A stretch of DNA of 64,000 nucleotides, from the NCBI GenBank assembly GCA_000611775.1, contig KK106982.1, positions 6,194,495 through 6,258,494 of the forward strand. Direction: 5' to 3'. The position numbers and the translations under genes are program-made. The stretch is from Umbilicaria muhlenbergii (Eukaryota; Ascomycota; Lecanoromycetes; Umbilicariales; Umbilicariaceae). Within the stretch, counting starts at the first letter, position 1, and each line of letters begins with the position of its first letter. This document shows positions 1 to 9,767 of this stretch, piece after piece. The notes under the pieces were generated by a model. It saw only the letters and a list, made by a program, of their open reading frames with translations. It was not told the origin of the DNA and did no database searches.

Positions 1-1524
1 GCTTGCCGTCTCACCCTCCTAGTTCTTTTTTGTGCGCTTTCTGCTTCGATCATGACGTGTTACAGTCGTTATAGTCTCCTGCTTAATATTGAGCCAGATA
101 GAGGCCTTGTACTGGGCCTCATTGCCATGTTTGATTCATTCTGTGCTGTGCTCGAGCGGACTGAGATTAAGTGCCAAATGTAGGCCTAAATCTGAATCGA
201 GCGTTCTACACCCACAATGTTATTCTATCATGTCTCTTGCGCTCCAACAACTTTCCGTTATATCATCATGCTATGCGAGGGAATGATATGACTTGTCTTA
301 CAGTATCTTTACCAAAAAAGGTCACAGGCTTCGTTTGCGCAGCAGCATCAAAAGCTTAGGTCCTGAGTGAATCAGCGGTTGGTGGACTTTGCAAGCCTGC
401 AGGGTGCCATACACCAAATGGGATATTCTCGCGTCAATCATAAAGCAATGTGCTTTATACCTTACAGTACGCCCTGTCAGGGCTTCAAAGCTTGTGGCAT
501 TTCTTGCAGCAATCCTTGCTCAGATCACTTCATCTACTCCCACACCACTACGCCAGGTGCATCATCCTACGGTCCTTGCTCGGTCTTGGAAGTTAGCTTA
601 TGCACTGATTATGCAGACACCCACGTTATACTTCCGGCCTCTGAACGATGATGCTGGTGGCATGCTTCTCATTCTGATACTATCCTGGAACGTAGTCCTA
701 CCCTAGGGCAACATTCGAAGGCCACACACGTTGAGCATGTGAGAACTCATCCGAATGCGACCACAGCAATCATGATGCGCCTCCTGAAAGAGCCGTGAAT
801 AACCGTACTGCGCCTTAACAGAGCATCACATGCTGTCATGGATCCTTTGATTGCCTCAGAAAGCATACCCCGTCGGCAAACGCCACTCGCCTGGGCCTGA
901 TATTCCGCAGGCCACGGTTGAACTGATACAGAATGGATCGAGAGAAGTACATGTCCGCCAGGCAAATCACAGCAAGCTGAGCGGGCACATAGATATCTGA
1001 TAGAACATCTGGCGGAACTTGCAGAGCTGAAAAGCATAGGTCTTCAACGGCCGTGACAATACTGCCACAAGCAAGAGCAGGCAATTCCTACAGAAACCAA
1101 TGCAATGCCGTATAGCGCGCTTGTCGAGACGATCACTGCGGCACTGACGACCCTTTGCGGCAGTTAAGATTATTCTTCCCACACCACCTCGCTGCTGCAC
1201 GACTCTGTCGATCCTACTATCGTGAACGGCAAATTGGGCCGTGACTCTGTTTCATGAGAGCGGGAGTGTGGCCACCTACATCATCAGTATCATCCTCGAT
1301 AAGGAGGTACAAGAGAGTGGTGGCAAACATATGCTCATCAGGGGGAGAAGAAGTGTATAAGAAGGGCCTCAACTCCCCTCGAAGTCCTCACCATCACAGC
1401 ATTCCAAGACAAACAACTACCACAACAAACCTCAACTGCCTGAAAGATCAAAACCTTCCAGTACACCTCCAAGTCCAACGAAGAAGCTCAAGCAGCTCTA
1501 TCATCACCAGAACCATCAATCAAC
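1..1524. other. Gene-free left edge and leader of the secreted-protein gene
   Basis: I see no convincing coding region here. The open frames present are short, overlap on both strands and match no family I know. Base composition is ordinary for the host flank, with no sign of the hypermutation seen from 9.9 kb on. The last 150 bases (about 1370-1524) are rich in C, A and T with many CAAC and CATC runs, which fits a fungal 5' leader for the gene that starts at 1525. An exon of a gene lying mostly to the left of the window cannot be excluded. Confidence 0.4.
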
Positions 1525-2278
1525 ATGTACGCCTCGATCATCAAAGCCTTCCTCGCCTTCGCTCTGGCTACCACTGCCATCAACGCGGCGCCTACCCTTG
1601 AGGCCCGCACCCTCCCAAAAGCCAACGAATACGACTCCCCAGACTGGTAAGCTCCTCACCCCTAGCCTCAGCAATACAGCCCTATCTCCGCATCTCCCTT
1701 CCCATCTCCACTTCACCCCGCTCAACGCCCCCACTTCACCCCGCTCAACGCCCCCACTTCAACCTCCCCTTCACCACCCTCGTCCTCCCCCCATTCCACA
1801 CCCCACCTCTCCCCCTTTTCCCACCCCAGCTCCACCTCCCTCTCCCCAACCACCTCCATTCTCACCCCCACCCTCCCCTCCCCCCTTCCTCCCCCCCCTA
1901 CTAACCTCCCCCCCACTAAACAGCTCCGGCCCCATGGCCTACCACCACCACCCCGGGTGGGGCGGCCTAATCAACGAATGCGTCAGCATGAACGTCACAA
2001 CCCACAGCGTGTACATCACCTCGGGCACCCTCGGCGCGGGTTTCATCGCCTACAACAGAGACGACTGCACCGGCGACGGCCTGTTCCCCACCGCCAAAGA
2101 CCCGTATCTGCAAGGCGCCAACGGCGGACAGAAGTGCGTCAATCTGGATACTTGTTTGTTGCCCAAGGAGGACACGCAGGGACAGGCGCAGGCGCAGGTG
2201 GTGCCGGCCGAGTGGCGCATTAATAGCGTGCAGTATATTGAGAGTAATATTTTTGGCGGGGGGAGCGGGGGGGCGTAG
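1525..2278 (+). CDS. Small secreted cysteine-containing protein, unknown function
   Basis: Two exons, 1525-1646 and 1924-2278, give 158 residues. The intron (1647-1923) starts GTAAGC, has a perfect TACTAAC branch site at 1899-1905 and ends AACAG; splicing creates Cys41. Residues 1-21 form a clear signal peptide (MYASIIKAFLAFALATTAIN), with a likely cut before the APTLEAR segment. The mature part has five cysteines (41, 60, 89, 112, 118), a His-rich stretch near 48-50 and a Gly-rich end. The protein should be exported; I do not recognise the family. Its size and secretion make it effector-like, but that is inference only. The intron is long for this kind of fungus (277 nt), is extremely C-rich and contains a short direct duplication, so a second small exon in it cannot be ruled out. 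Frame continuity across the junction is the best support for the model. Confidence 0.72.
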
Positions 2279-3707
2279 AGGGAGGAGAGGCGGGAATTGG
2301 GGCGGGGAGGGGAGGCGGAGGTGGGGAGGGGCGGCTGGATAGAGGGGATGGGGACGGTGGGACCGAAGGGGTTGGAATGGGATGGGACTGGACGGGATCG
2401 GGGAAAGGGGTGCGACTTCGACGGCCTTTGCGTTGCGTTTTCGGGTCTTTGCGTGCTTGGTCTTAGTCATTCGTCGTCCTCACGGTAGTCCAATCAAACG
2501 CAGTCTTTTCCCTTTCCCTTTCCCGAATCCCGATCCGCTCCGATCATGTCGTTTTGTCCATGTCCCACTCACTACCTTACTCGGATCCACACCGCTCCCG
2601 GAAACTTCGTGGCGTGCTGGAAATATGCGGCGCGCTACCCTTCGGCGCCTCGGCATGCGGCTGATTCCTGGAAAGCCAATAATGACGGGACGAGGGCTCA
2701 ACCGACATGTGGATGTTCCTGGTCCCACAATTCGTTCCGGAAACTGCAGGGCCTGAGGCGCGCTAGCTCGATCGGGAGCTGTAGAAAATTTGTCGACCAC
2801 AGGCTCTTCCTGCTACCTGGTAGTTTTTCAGCCGACAGGGAGCAGCAGAGCTTGAGCTTGGACCTGGTGCTTTGAACCCGGCTCCGAGACAGTGCTGCTT
2901 GGAGGCGCTGATGGAGAGGCGAGATTGGCATTTGATGGGCTTTTTGATGCTCTGTTCTGTGCTTTGTGTGGTAGACTCTTGCTGTGCTGGGATACTTCAG
3001 AGCTACAAGATTGAGGTATGACGACAGCGAACGCAGAGACCATAGCTCCTGCGCAGCTTGCGGTATTTACTACTAGTGTACCGATACGTGCGGGAGCATC
3101 TCCTAGCTGGCGTCTGGTACCTACCTTAGTCTCTCAGGCCATGGCGCAGAGCCGCGGTCGATGCAGCCATTCGGAAAAAGCTACCTGGAAACACTCCAGG
3201 GCTGGCTCCTGTGCGTTGATTGAATGACAGGCTAGCTCGCAAGATGCTGCATACTTTAATGCTCGATCCAAGCTTACAATATGCCTGGTATACTATGAGA
3301 GCAAGCGGCGCTGCTCACTGCTGGCTGCGACAGACTTGCCATGGTTATTGAGTACTCCGATAGATACAACGGTTCTGTTTGTAGTACCACAGTCTTCGGC
3401 AAAGACAATTTTAATAACAAGGGAGCAAACGGGCATCATTTCGGAACGAAAAGTGCAGATTGGCTCCACAAGCACAGGGCAAGTGGCTGGCGTGGCGATA
3501 CTCAATCCTATGGGATCAACCGACCCACTCTTACACGCAGAGGATCCCTAGCTCTTTCTGATACATCACTTCGAAAAATTTCTCTCACCTCGCTGTCCCT
3601 CTATTTTCTTTCAGCTCGTTCTGTGTTCCTGTTTCTTCATTTCCTGTTTGCCTCTACTCGAACACTCAAGACCTCCTCCTCGAGCTTCGACATCCAATAC
3701 CTTCGTA
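2279..3707. other. Intergenic spacer with a pyrimidine-rich leader of ATP9
   Basis: There is no supported gene in these 1.4 kb. A G-rich run follows the stop of the upstream gene (2279-2400). From about 3550 to 3707 the plus strand is strongly CT-rich (TTTC, CTCC and CCTC runs), typical of the promoter and leader of a highly expressed fungal housekeeping gene, here ATP9. The longest open frame in the interval overlaps the ATP9 leader and shows no domain. Confidence 0.45.
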
Positions 3708-4288
3708 ATGGCTTCCACTACCCGCATGCTGGCCCCCAAGGTCGCTTACCTTATGGGCTCAACCTCTGTCAGAGTCGCCCGCCCGGCTCTCCGTGCCAAC
3801 TTGAACGTGCAAATGAAGAGCTCCGCCCGTGGCTTCTCAGGTACTACTACCCGACTCCACATACCCAATCAACCACAAATACCAGAAGTAACAACGAGCC
3901 TCATTAATAACAACAAACAGGCCTGAGCAGCAACCTCCGCCCCAACACCGCCTCCCCCTTCCAACCACTCAAGCGCCAACAAGCCTCTAAAATCCTCTCC
4001 GCCACCACCCGCAGCGTGCTAAGCCGCCAGACCGCCCGCCCCTACAGCTCCGAGATCGCGTCCGCCATGGTAGCCGTGTCGCAGAACATCGGCATGGGTT
4101 CCGCGGCCATCGGGTTGGGTGGCGCAGGTATCGGTATCGGTATGGTCTTCGCGGCGCTGTTGATGGCCGTGGCTCGTAACCCGAGCTTGAGGGGGCAGCT
4201 GTTTACGTATGCTATTTTGGGCTTTGCGTTCGTGGAGGCGATCGGCTTGTTCGACCTTATGGTTGCGATGATGTGCAAGTATGTGTAG
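3708..4288 (+). CDS. ATP9: ATP synthase F0 subunit c (subunit 9), mitochondrial precursor
   Basis: Exons 3708-3840 and 3921-4288 (intron 80 nt, GTACTA...ACAG) give 166 residues. Residues 1-85 are an Arg/Ser/Ala-rich mitochondrial presequence. The mature protein starts at Tyr86 (YSSEIA, as in other filamentous fungi) and is 81 residues long, the usual length. It has two membrane helices: a glycine-rich one (about 102-127, with GAGIGIG) and a second (about 138-162). They are joined by the polar RNP loop at Arg130-Asn131-Pro132. Glu150 (mature Glu65) is the proton-carrying carboxylate. The subunit forms the rotating c-ring of F0 in the inner membrane. The C-terminus (MMCKYV) is slightly unusual. 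The nuclear location with a long presequence is the normal state in filamentous ascomycetes. Confidence 0.96.
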
Positions 4289-5654
4289 ATTTGGGGTTTG
4301 GATGATGGACGGGAGGGGGTGGAATGGGGGAGGAAGGACCGGGAGGGGGGTTGTACAGTATGGAAAATTGCTTGCTTCGCTGGGATTGGCAGAAATGTCA
4401 ACGCGATCGGGGCTCTGTATCTTGTAATCGAGGAACACAACTCTTGTACAGTAAGACACGACCATAGATGGTGGACTCAGATTCAATAGCGCGCGTCTCG
4501 CAAACGAACAAAATCTCTCAACTCTAAGACAGGTACTCATACAAGGTATGACGCAACAAACATTTTCACATAAGGGGTTCACATTGCTGTGGCAGGGATG
4601 GTCGGGGACTTTCGGAATCCTTCGACGCTGGAGTGGAGCCGCATCGAAAGTCTGCAAGATTGGATATCCTCCGTAAGAGGAAGAGTTCCCGTGTCTTAAA
4701 ACGCCTCTGTCATGGGTTGGTCGAATGGATCAATCGCATGTATCTCCTGTCTTAGGAGACTGGTGAGGTTAGAGGCGCGTTGTCGTGTCCGTCGAAGCTA
4801 GCTGCCAGGGAGGCTCGTTTCGCTTAAGGTGAAGTGAGGCGGTGGGCTAAGCCTTTCGCGGAAATATCTCTTGCTCACCGCTCCCAGTTTAAGGGCTTTG
4901 GGCCTGTGGCTTGAAATATACTGCTTACACCATGAGTTCGAGGTGTAGGCTCCTCTCGCTTTTGGTGTTGTACAGTGCCCAGATACGTCGCTGCTTCTGG
5001 GCGTACTCGAAATTTTGCAACGTTAGTGCAACCTCGGTGGAAGTTGCAGCGTGTGGGTGCGCGCCACGCTACGAGCTGTGCTGGGCTCACCAGCCCCTTT
5101 ATTCTGTAGATTTGAATGCGTGATATTCGTGATAGGTGGGATGTGCAGGTTAGGTTGGCGGGATAATGTGAGTTATGGCCGCATCAGCCGTCACTTGGAG
5201 CCATTGGTGCTAGACCTATTCCTCCTTTGAAATTTATGCGGCCCGTAAGGTATCATAAGTAATTTGGACCCTGCGTTGGGTCCATGCTCCAGAAGATTTC
5301 CATGCACCGCGACTCGACTTGGCAGGCCTTGCAGTAACGTGTTGTTAGCAGCAAATTGGGCGTTCGAAGTACCGAGGCGCCACCATGATATTGTTTGGTG
5401 CTTTAAAGATTCTGGTAGATACTCCAGCTTCCAATGGTAGTAATACAGCGTCCAGGAAGGCGAAGATACTCCCTAACCACTTATTGCTTCCAGCTCTGGA
5501 AATGATTCAGCCCAGTTGTTTGAGGCATTGGTAAAAGCTGCCGATCTCAGACGTGTTGAAAGCGTGAGAGTCAGAATGTTTCTGGTGTATGACCAGCCAA
5601 TCTTGGATGACCAAGGCCAAAGCCTTTACCAAAGGAAATTATGAGTCCAAGTGT
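4289..5654. other. Gene-free spacer downstream of ATP9
   Basis: No open frame here has recognisable domains or plausible splicing. The interval holds the 3' region of ATP9 (a GGGAGG-rich stretch at 4305-4350) and the region past the stop of the minus-strand gene at 5655. No repeats, RNA genes or hypermutated sequence were seen. Confidence 0.4.
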
Positions 5655-8099
5655 TTAGAGAAGTATAACCATGAAGTGATCAATTGTAGCACCCGATCCT
5701 CGAATCATGGCATCAGCACAAGCTGGGGCACTCTTTCGTGCACATGCAAGACAGCAGTCATGGCCCCTTAGGAAGCAGGATCGATTTGGGTTCGTTTGGC
5801 TGCATAAATCAGCCAGCTGCAACCATCGTGCAGCGGGATTATTTGCAACATAGATATACCAACAGCAGGCGGGCTTTTTAAAGAGCTCTACGCTTTTGAT
5901 ACCAGTGATGCCAGGACCATCCTGTTTAACAGCCCATACAATGTGCTTCTTAAAGACTCTTTCATCAGAGAAAGCTGAAGACAGCCTGGGATTACTTCCA
6001 GACCATTGCGTTGAGTGGCAATACATGAGAACTTGTTCCGTCTGTCTTTCAAGATCTTGGGTTTCGACCTTCTCAAAGTCCGGCGTCTGAAGGGTGGGCG
6101 CGACCCTTTCGGTCGGATAGTAAAGGATGTTGCCTGACTCGTTTGTTCTCGGTATATTGTCTAAATCGTTTATATTGTGAGAATTGATCCAGTCTATCTC
6201 ATCTGTAACCACATCTTCACAACTGCAAGACCGAAGTATAATGAACTTTGAGCAGCTCTCATGCATCTGTCGGAACCCAAGATTGATTCTATAACTGTTG
6301 CCGCCAACAGACCTCCATTCAAAGCTTTGCGTGACTGAGAAAGCGTCAGTACCATGATAGCCTATCAGGATAGGCCCTCGTTTGGCAGTACTGATGCCCG
6401 GAAAGTATCTAATCGGCTCTCGTGTGATAAACGGTTGGGTTGCGCTAGATGGAACGTACAAATCAACTGGTCCATCAAGTATGCGAGCTTTTCGAAGCCC
6501 CCGTCGAGATGGTACCCCAGGCATCACTCGCATGATATCTGGCGAGACATCGGCGGGATCGATTGCATCCACGGTATCATAGAAGATGCTCCATCCCCAA
6601 CCGCTGATCAAAACAGCTGACTCAACATAGCCTTTGGTATAACAATGGCCTAACAGTAGATGCGCTAAATGGTCAAAGCAACTCGGAAGACTGGGAAGTG
6701 AACCATTAAATTTGTCTCTTTCAAGGTCGAAGCTCGTAATTTTGTAGCGATGGTAGACTTCTTTCGAGAGTGACATGCTCATGCAACTCTCCAAGTCGTG
6801 TATCCTTGCGAAGGTGACCAGTGTGGCAAGAAGTGGGCTCAAATTGAGCTCCTCGAAGCGGGTCCACGGAGGCCCCTTGCGCTCTTTTAGCTGGACTTCT
6901 ATAGCCCTCTCAACAAGCACCTGATCGAGGTTGTCTAGAGCAAATAGAAACTTGCCCGCCTGAAGTATTCTTTGCTCATTCAGGTATGTATGTGATCGTG
7001 AGAGTGTTCCAGTGGACCTGTTCCTTATCCTGAAAAGATGCAACCCCATGCCAATTACCCAATGTGAGCGAGAAAGCAACTCTTCTTCAATATCTGTCAT
7101 TCGCTTCAGAATGGCCATGCCGAACCCGAATGCCTCGGCGCGGGCTTCAAAATCCAGCAGAGGATCCTCTTCAGTCCTTGATAGCGAGAAGAGTGGCTCG
7201 TTCTGGTCTGCTGCATCCAGGAGGGAAGCTCCCGCTTGCTCAGACGTGCTTTTTTCGATGAAAACATTGCTCATGCCCTGACCAAAACACGCGTCCACAC
7301 CATCAAGGCGAACAGTAACGTTTAGTCCGAGGAGATGATGACACCAGACAACAATAGTGGTTATGCCTGTATTACATTTAATATGAAGTAGCCGATGTTC
7401 CGGAAAGCTTTGCAAGGATTGCAGCCACATGATCAGAGACTGGAATACCGGAAAGGGCAAGGACCGATTGGCGATACTTGTCGTTGTTGCTCTCCACCCG
7501 TGAATCGTTCTCTGTGAGTCTCCATTGGCGTGCTGCTGCTTCTCTTGCCAGCTCGTGAGGGCCCTGTGAATTTTGTGCTCGACTGCATCGTACAAGTGTG
7601 TCCATCCGAAGGAAGCAGTCTGCTGCTGGCAGGCCCGTAGTGTGCTTACCAAAGAGACATACTCAGGGGCGCGTTCGGAGCTAGCTCCAGCATCGCGAAG
7701 GATGTTTTCCACCGCTGTCACGATTGCATTGGCCAAAGACACATCAGTATGTGTGGCAGATAGCAAAGACATCTGTATGATCATGGAGAAAAGCGCAGGA
7801 TTCTTTAGGCCCTCTTGCACCGTTGGTCCGGCCCCTGACTCCAGCACAATGTCAATGTATCTCGAAATGACTGACTGATCCGACTTGGCAACCACCTCTC
7901 TGAAGGAGTACTCCATGACGGGATCAATACGAAGTCGTCCAAAGAGAGAAGCTAACTTCATTTCCGTGATAACGTCCGACCCAGATCGTTTGATTGTATC
8001 GGCAAGGGCCAAAGATGACAACCGCGATAGGGCTGTACCCAAAGGGTTCACAATGTTCGTGAGCTCCAATCCCAACTGGAATTGCACAGGCAGAGCCAT
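5655..8099 (-). CDS. Uncharacterised 814-residue protein
   Basis: A single uninterrupted frame of 814 residues, in normal host codon usage and without apparent introns. I recognise no catalytic domain. What can be seen: a mostly helical, leucine-rich N-terminal half (residues about 1-470) without signal peptide or clear membrane segment; a region with GWGWSIFYDTVDAIDP that looks like a folded core; and a Cys-rich C-terminus with CWYIYVANNPAARWLQLADL followed by spaced cysteines (CFLRGHDCC, CLAC-like), which could bind a metal. Its start codon faces the transposon: the left terminal repeat of the giant element begins only 307 bp upstream, so its promoter may have been moved away or replaced. 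It could be a fungal-specific, lineage-expanded gene. The frame itself is very likely real because random open frames of this size are improbable. Confidence 0.8.
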   Translation of the reverse strand: MALPVQFQLGLELTNIVNPLGTALSRLSSLALADTIKRSGSDVITEMKLASLFGRLRIDPVMEYSFREVVAKSDQSVISRYIDIVLESGAGPTVQEGLKNPALFSMIIQMSLLSATHTDVSLANAIVTAVENILRDAGASSERAPEYVSLVSTLRACQQQTASFGWTHLYDAVEHKIHRALTSWQEKQQHANGDSQRTIHGWRATTTSIANRSLPFPVFQSLIMWLQSLQSFPEHRLLHIKCNTGITTIVVWCHHLLGLNVTVRLDGVDACFGQGMSNVFIEKSTSEQAGASLLDAADQNEPLFSLSRTEEDPLLDFEARAEAFGFGMAILKRMTDIEEELLSRSHWVIGMGLHLFRIRNRSTGTLSRSHTYLNEQRILQAGKFLFALDNLDQVLVERAIEVQLKERKGPPWTRFEELNLSPLLATLVTFARIHDLESCMSMSLSKEVYHRYKITSFDLERDKFNGSLPSLPSCFDHLAHLLLGHCYTKGYVESAVLISGWGWSIFYDTVDAIDPADVSPDIMRVMPGVPSRRGLRKARILDGPVDLYVPSSATQPFITREPIRYFPGISTAKRGPILIGYHGTDAFSVTQSFEWRSVGGNSYRINLGFRQMHESCSKFIILRSCSCEDVVTDEIDWINSHNINDLDNIPRTNESGNILYYPTERVAPTLQTPDFEKVETQDLERQTEQVLMYCHSTQWSGSNPRLSSAFSDERVFKKHIVWAVKQDGPGITGIKSVELFKKPACCWYIYVANNPAARWLQLADLCSQTNPNRSCFLRGHDCCLACARKSAPACADAMIRGSGATIDHFMVILL

Positions 8100-8396
8100 G
8101 CTGATTGGTTTGCTTGTCGTCTGTGCTTGCGATCTTTAGTAAGTGTGCAAGCCGTCTCTGGACCACTAGGCTGCGTGCTCTCAGAAGTCGATCGTGCATC
8201 AACCGGCATCTACACTATAGCGCTAGAATTGAGAGTGGTGGGGCGGAAGACGCTGTTCGAATGGCAAATGGGAGAATGTGAACATGCTTATCATTCAGCT
8301 ATGAAAACGCAGGACGTGGTGATCGCTGTAAAAAGGTTCGGAGATTTAGAGTGTTGTACGGAAACCGACAACGTCGCAGCGTGCTTCTTGGGGGCT
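8100..8396. other. Short spacer between the 814-residue gene and the giant element
   Basis: About 300 bp of ordinary host sequence that should hold the promoter of the minus-strand gene starting at 8099. It ends at the 9-bp target duplication of the MULE. The plus-strand open frame crossing this region overlaps the start of the minus-strand gene and the transposon end, and I regard it as chance. Confidence 0.5.
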
Positions 8397-8405
8397 GTCT
8401 ACATC

Positions 8406-8478
8406 GGGGGTTTATACGGACAGGGCGCTTTCGATAGGGACAGGGTGTGGAGGATACGGACAGGGTGATTAATCATGA
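8406..8478 (+). repeat. Left terminal inverted repeat of the MULE
   Basis: 73 bp, matching the inverted sequence of 50253-50325. The word GGACAGGG (or AGGGACAGGG) occurs three times in it, spaced roughly 20 bp apart, and could be the transposase binding sites; that role is inference. The 9-bp target duplication GTCTACATC precedes it at 8397-8405. The sequence is unmutated, with CpG sites intact. Confidence 0.93.
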
Positions 8479-8554
8479 TGAGCAATGGGCGCGGCAGCTT
8501 GCAGATAGCTGACGCACCAACAATAGGCGTGTAATCTATCTTCTAGCTGCTAAC

Positions 8555-8783
8555 TCAGTTGCCTACGGTAGAACTTTGAAATATTTGCCACCCACACACA
8601 TCATGGAGGTGAGTTTTCATGATAATATGAAAATTATTAACTGCTCTATAGATACACCTCTCAATCCCCCTTCCCCTACTGACATCACTGCTGCTGTTGC
8701 TGCCGCTGCTGCCGCTTCCTGACCCCCCCCTCTCCACATAACAGCTAGCTTGTCGCCGCCGCTGTCGCCATTTGCTAAGACTA
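8555..8783 (-). pseudogene. C-terminal tail of the MULE transposase, separated by the nested block
   Basis: A minus-strand frame open through this segment ends in a basic, then Gly/Ser-rich tail (residues such as SGSGSSGSNSSSDVS), as is usual at the end of large transposases. It occupies the place where the 3' part of the transposase should continue beyond the Gypsy element. The DNA here is unmutated and GC-rich, in sharp contrast to the rest of the gene at 47.2-50.1 kb. The assignment rests on position and orientation only; I could not align it to a known family tail. Confidence 0.45.
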
Positions 8784-8893
8784 CGTCTTCTGTTTATTCG
8801 GTTGTAAAAGCTTGCTTCCATTTTCTAGCGAGATGTCTAGCTTTTATGCTCAAGAAGGCTAAACCTATTTGAGAAAGTAGGTAGTCTGTAACA
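8784..8893 (-). repeat. Left (3') LTR of element A, unmutated copy
   Basis: 110 bp, direct repeat of 47136-47245. The two copies differ at roughly ten positions, all transitions, and it is the right copy that has lost C and G. This left copy keeps its CpG sites and can serve as a near-original reference. Confidence 0.7.
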
Positions 8894-9102
8894 TTTCCCT
8901 CACTTTTTCAAAGAAGCTGTCGCCCTTGACGCTCAGCAATAACAGGAGGTAGATAAAAGGCTTCTTGAGCGTAGAAGTGTAGCACAGAGCCCACATAAAG
9001 ACATTTTCTGGCCCTCAGCGTGTTGCCAAACATCCATCAAAGAAGTGAATATTTGAAGTAAAAGAAAAGCGCCTTGCAAGAGTAATTAAAGTGAAGTTCT
9101 TC

Positions 9103-9759
9103 TACGCTGCACCATGGGTTGGGTTTTACCCAGTGGGTTTGGGTTTGGGCTGGGTTTGGGTTGGGTTTTGGGGTGGGTTATACATGTCAAAACCCAACCC
9201 AGAAAAAACCCAACCCATTTAACCCAAACCCAGAAAATTCTGGGTTAACCCAGTACATACAAATAGTTATGGTAGTCTTTATGGTAGTCAAAAACGTCAG
9301 TTCAAAAGGTGCCTTCTCAAGTCATTTTCAAGGTCATTTTTTGAGGCCGTCATCAAAGCCATTTTGGAAGCCGTTTTGGAAGCCGTTTTGGAAGCCGTTT
9401 TGGAAGCCGTTTTGGAAGCCGTTTTGGAAGCCGTTTTGGAAGCCGTTTTGGAAGCCGTTTTGGAAGCCGTTTTGGAAGCCGTTTTGGAAGCCGTTTTGGA
9501 AGCCGTTTTGGAAGCCGTTTTGGAAGCCGTTTTGGAAGCCGTTTTGGAAGCCGTTTTGGAAGCCGTTTTGGAAGCCGTTTTGGAAGCCGTTTTGATGAGT
9601 CATATACGTGAACTTGAACTGGGTTAACCCAGTGAAAAACCCAACCCAAACCCAAAAAAACCCAACCCAGTGTGACCCAACCCAAAAAAAACCCAACCCA
9701 GTCTGGGTTGGGTCACAATAGTCAAAACCCAACCCAAACCCAACCCATGGTGCAGCGTA
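9103..9759. mobile_element. Non-autonomous hAT-like element (657 bp) with internal minisatellite
   Basis: Terminal inverted repeats TACGCTGCACCATGGGTTGG at the left and its complement at the right are flanked by a perfect 8-bp duplication AGTTCTTC (9095-9102 and 9760-9767). An 8-bp duplication is the hAT hallmark. Next to both ends are many copies of the word TGGGTT/AACCCA in both orientations, as in subterminal regions of hAT elements. There is no transposase: the long open frames crossing it are only readings of the tandem repeat. It sits inside the 3' part of element A, in the unmutated zone, so it is likely a late insertion. Confidence 0.85.
9362..9589. repeat. 12-bp minisatellite, 19 units
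   Basis: Nineteen near-perfect head-to-tail copies of the unit TTTTGGAAGCCG plus partial units at both edges. The unit length is a multiple of three, so long open frames appear on both strands without being genes. It forms the core of the hAT-like element. Confidence 0.95.
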
Positions 9760-9767
9760 AGTTCTTC

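Noticed and set aside
8082-8468. Plus-strand frame crossing the left end of the MULE
   Set aside because: It overlaps the start of the real minus-strand gene, runs through the target duplication and terminal repeat, and has no domain.
9111-9250. Telomere-like repeat
   Set aside because: The words are TGGGTT and GGGTTTGGG in both orientations, not a TTAGGG array, and they lie within the terminal regions of a hAT-like element with an 8-bp duplication.
9362-9589. Repetitive protein genes (FWKP, KRLP or EAVL repeats)
   Set aside because: All frames are open because the 12-bp unit is a multiple of three and lacks stops. There is no plausible start, promoter or non-repeat domain.
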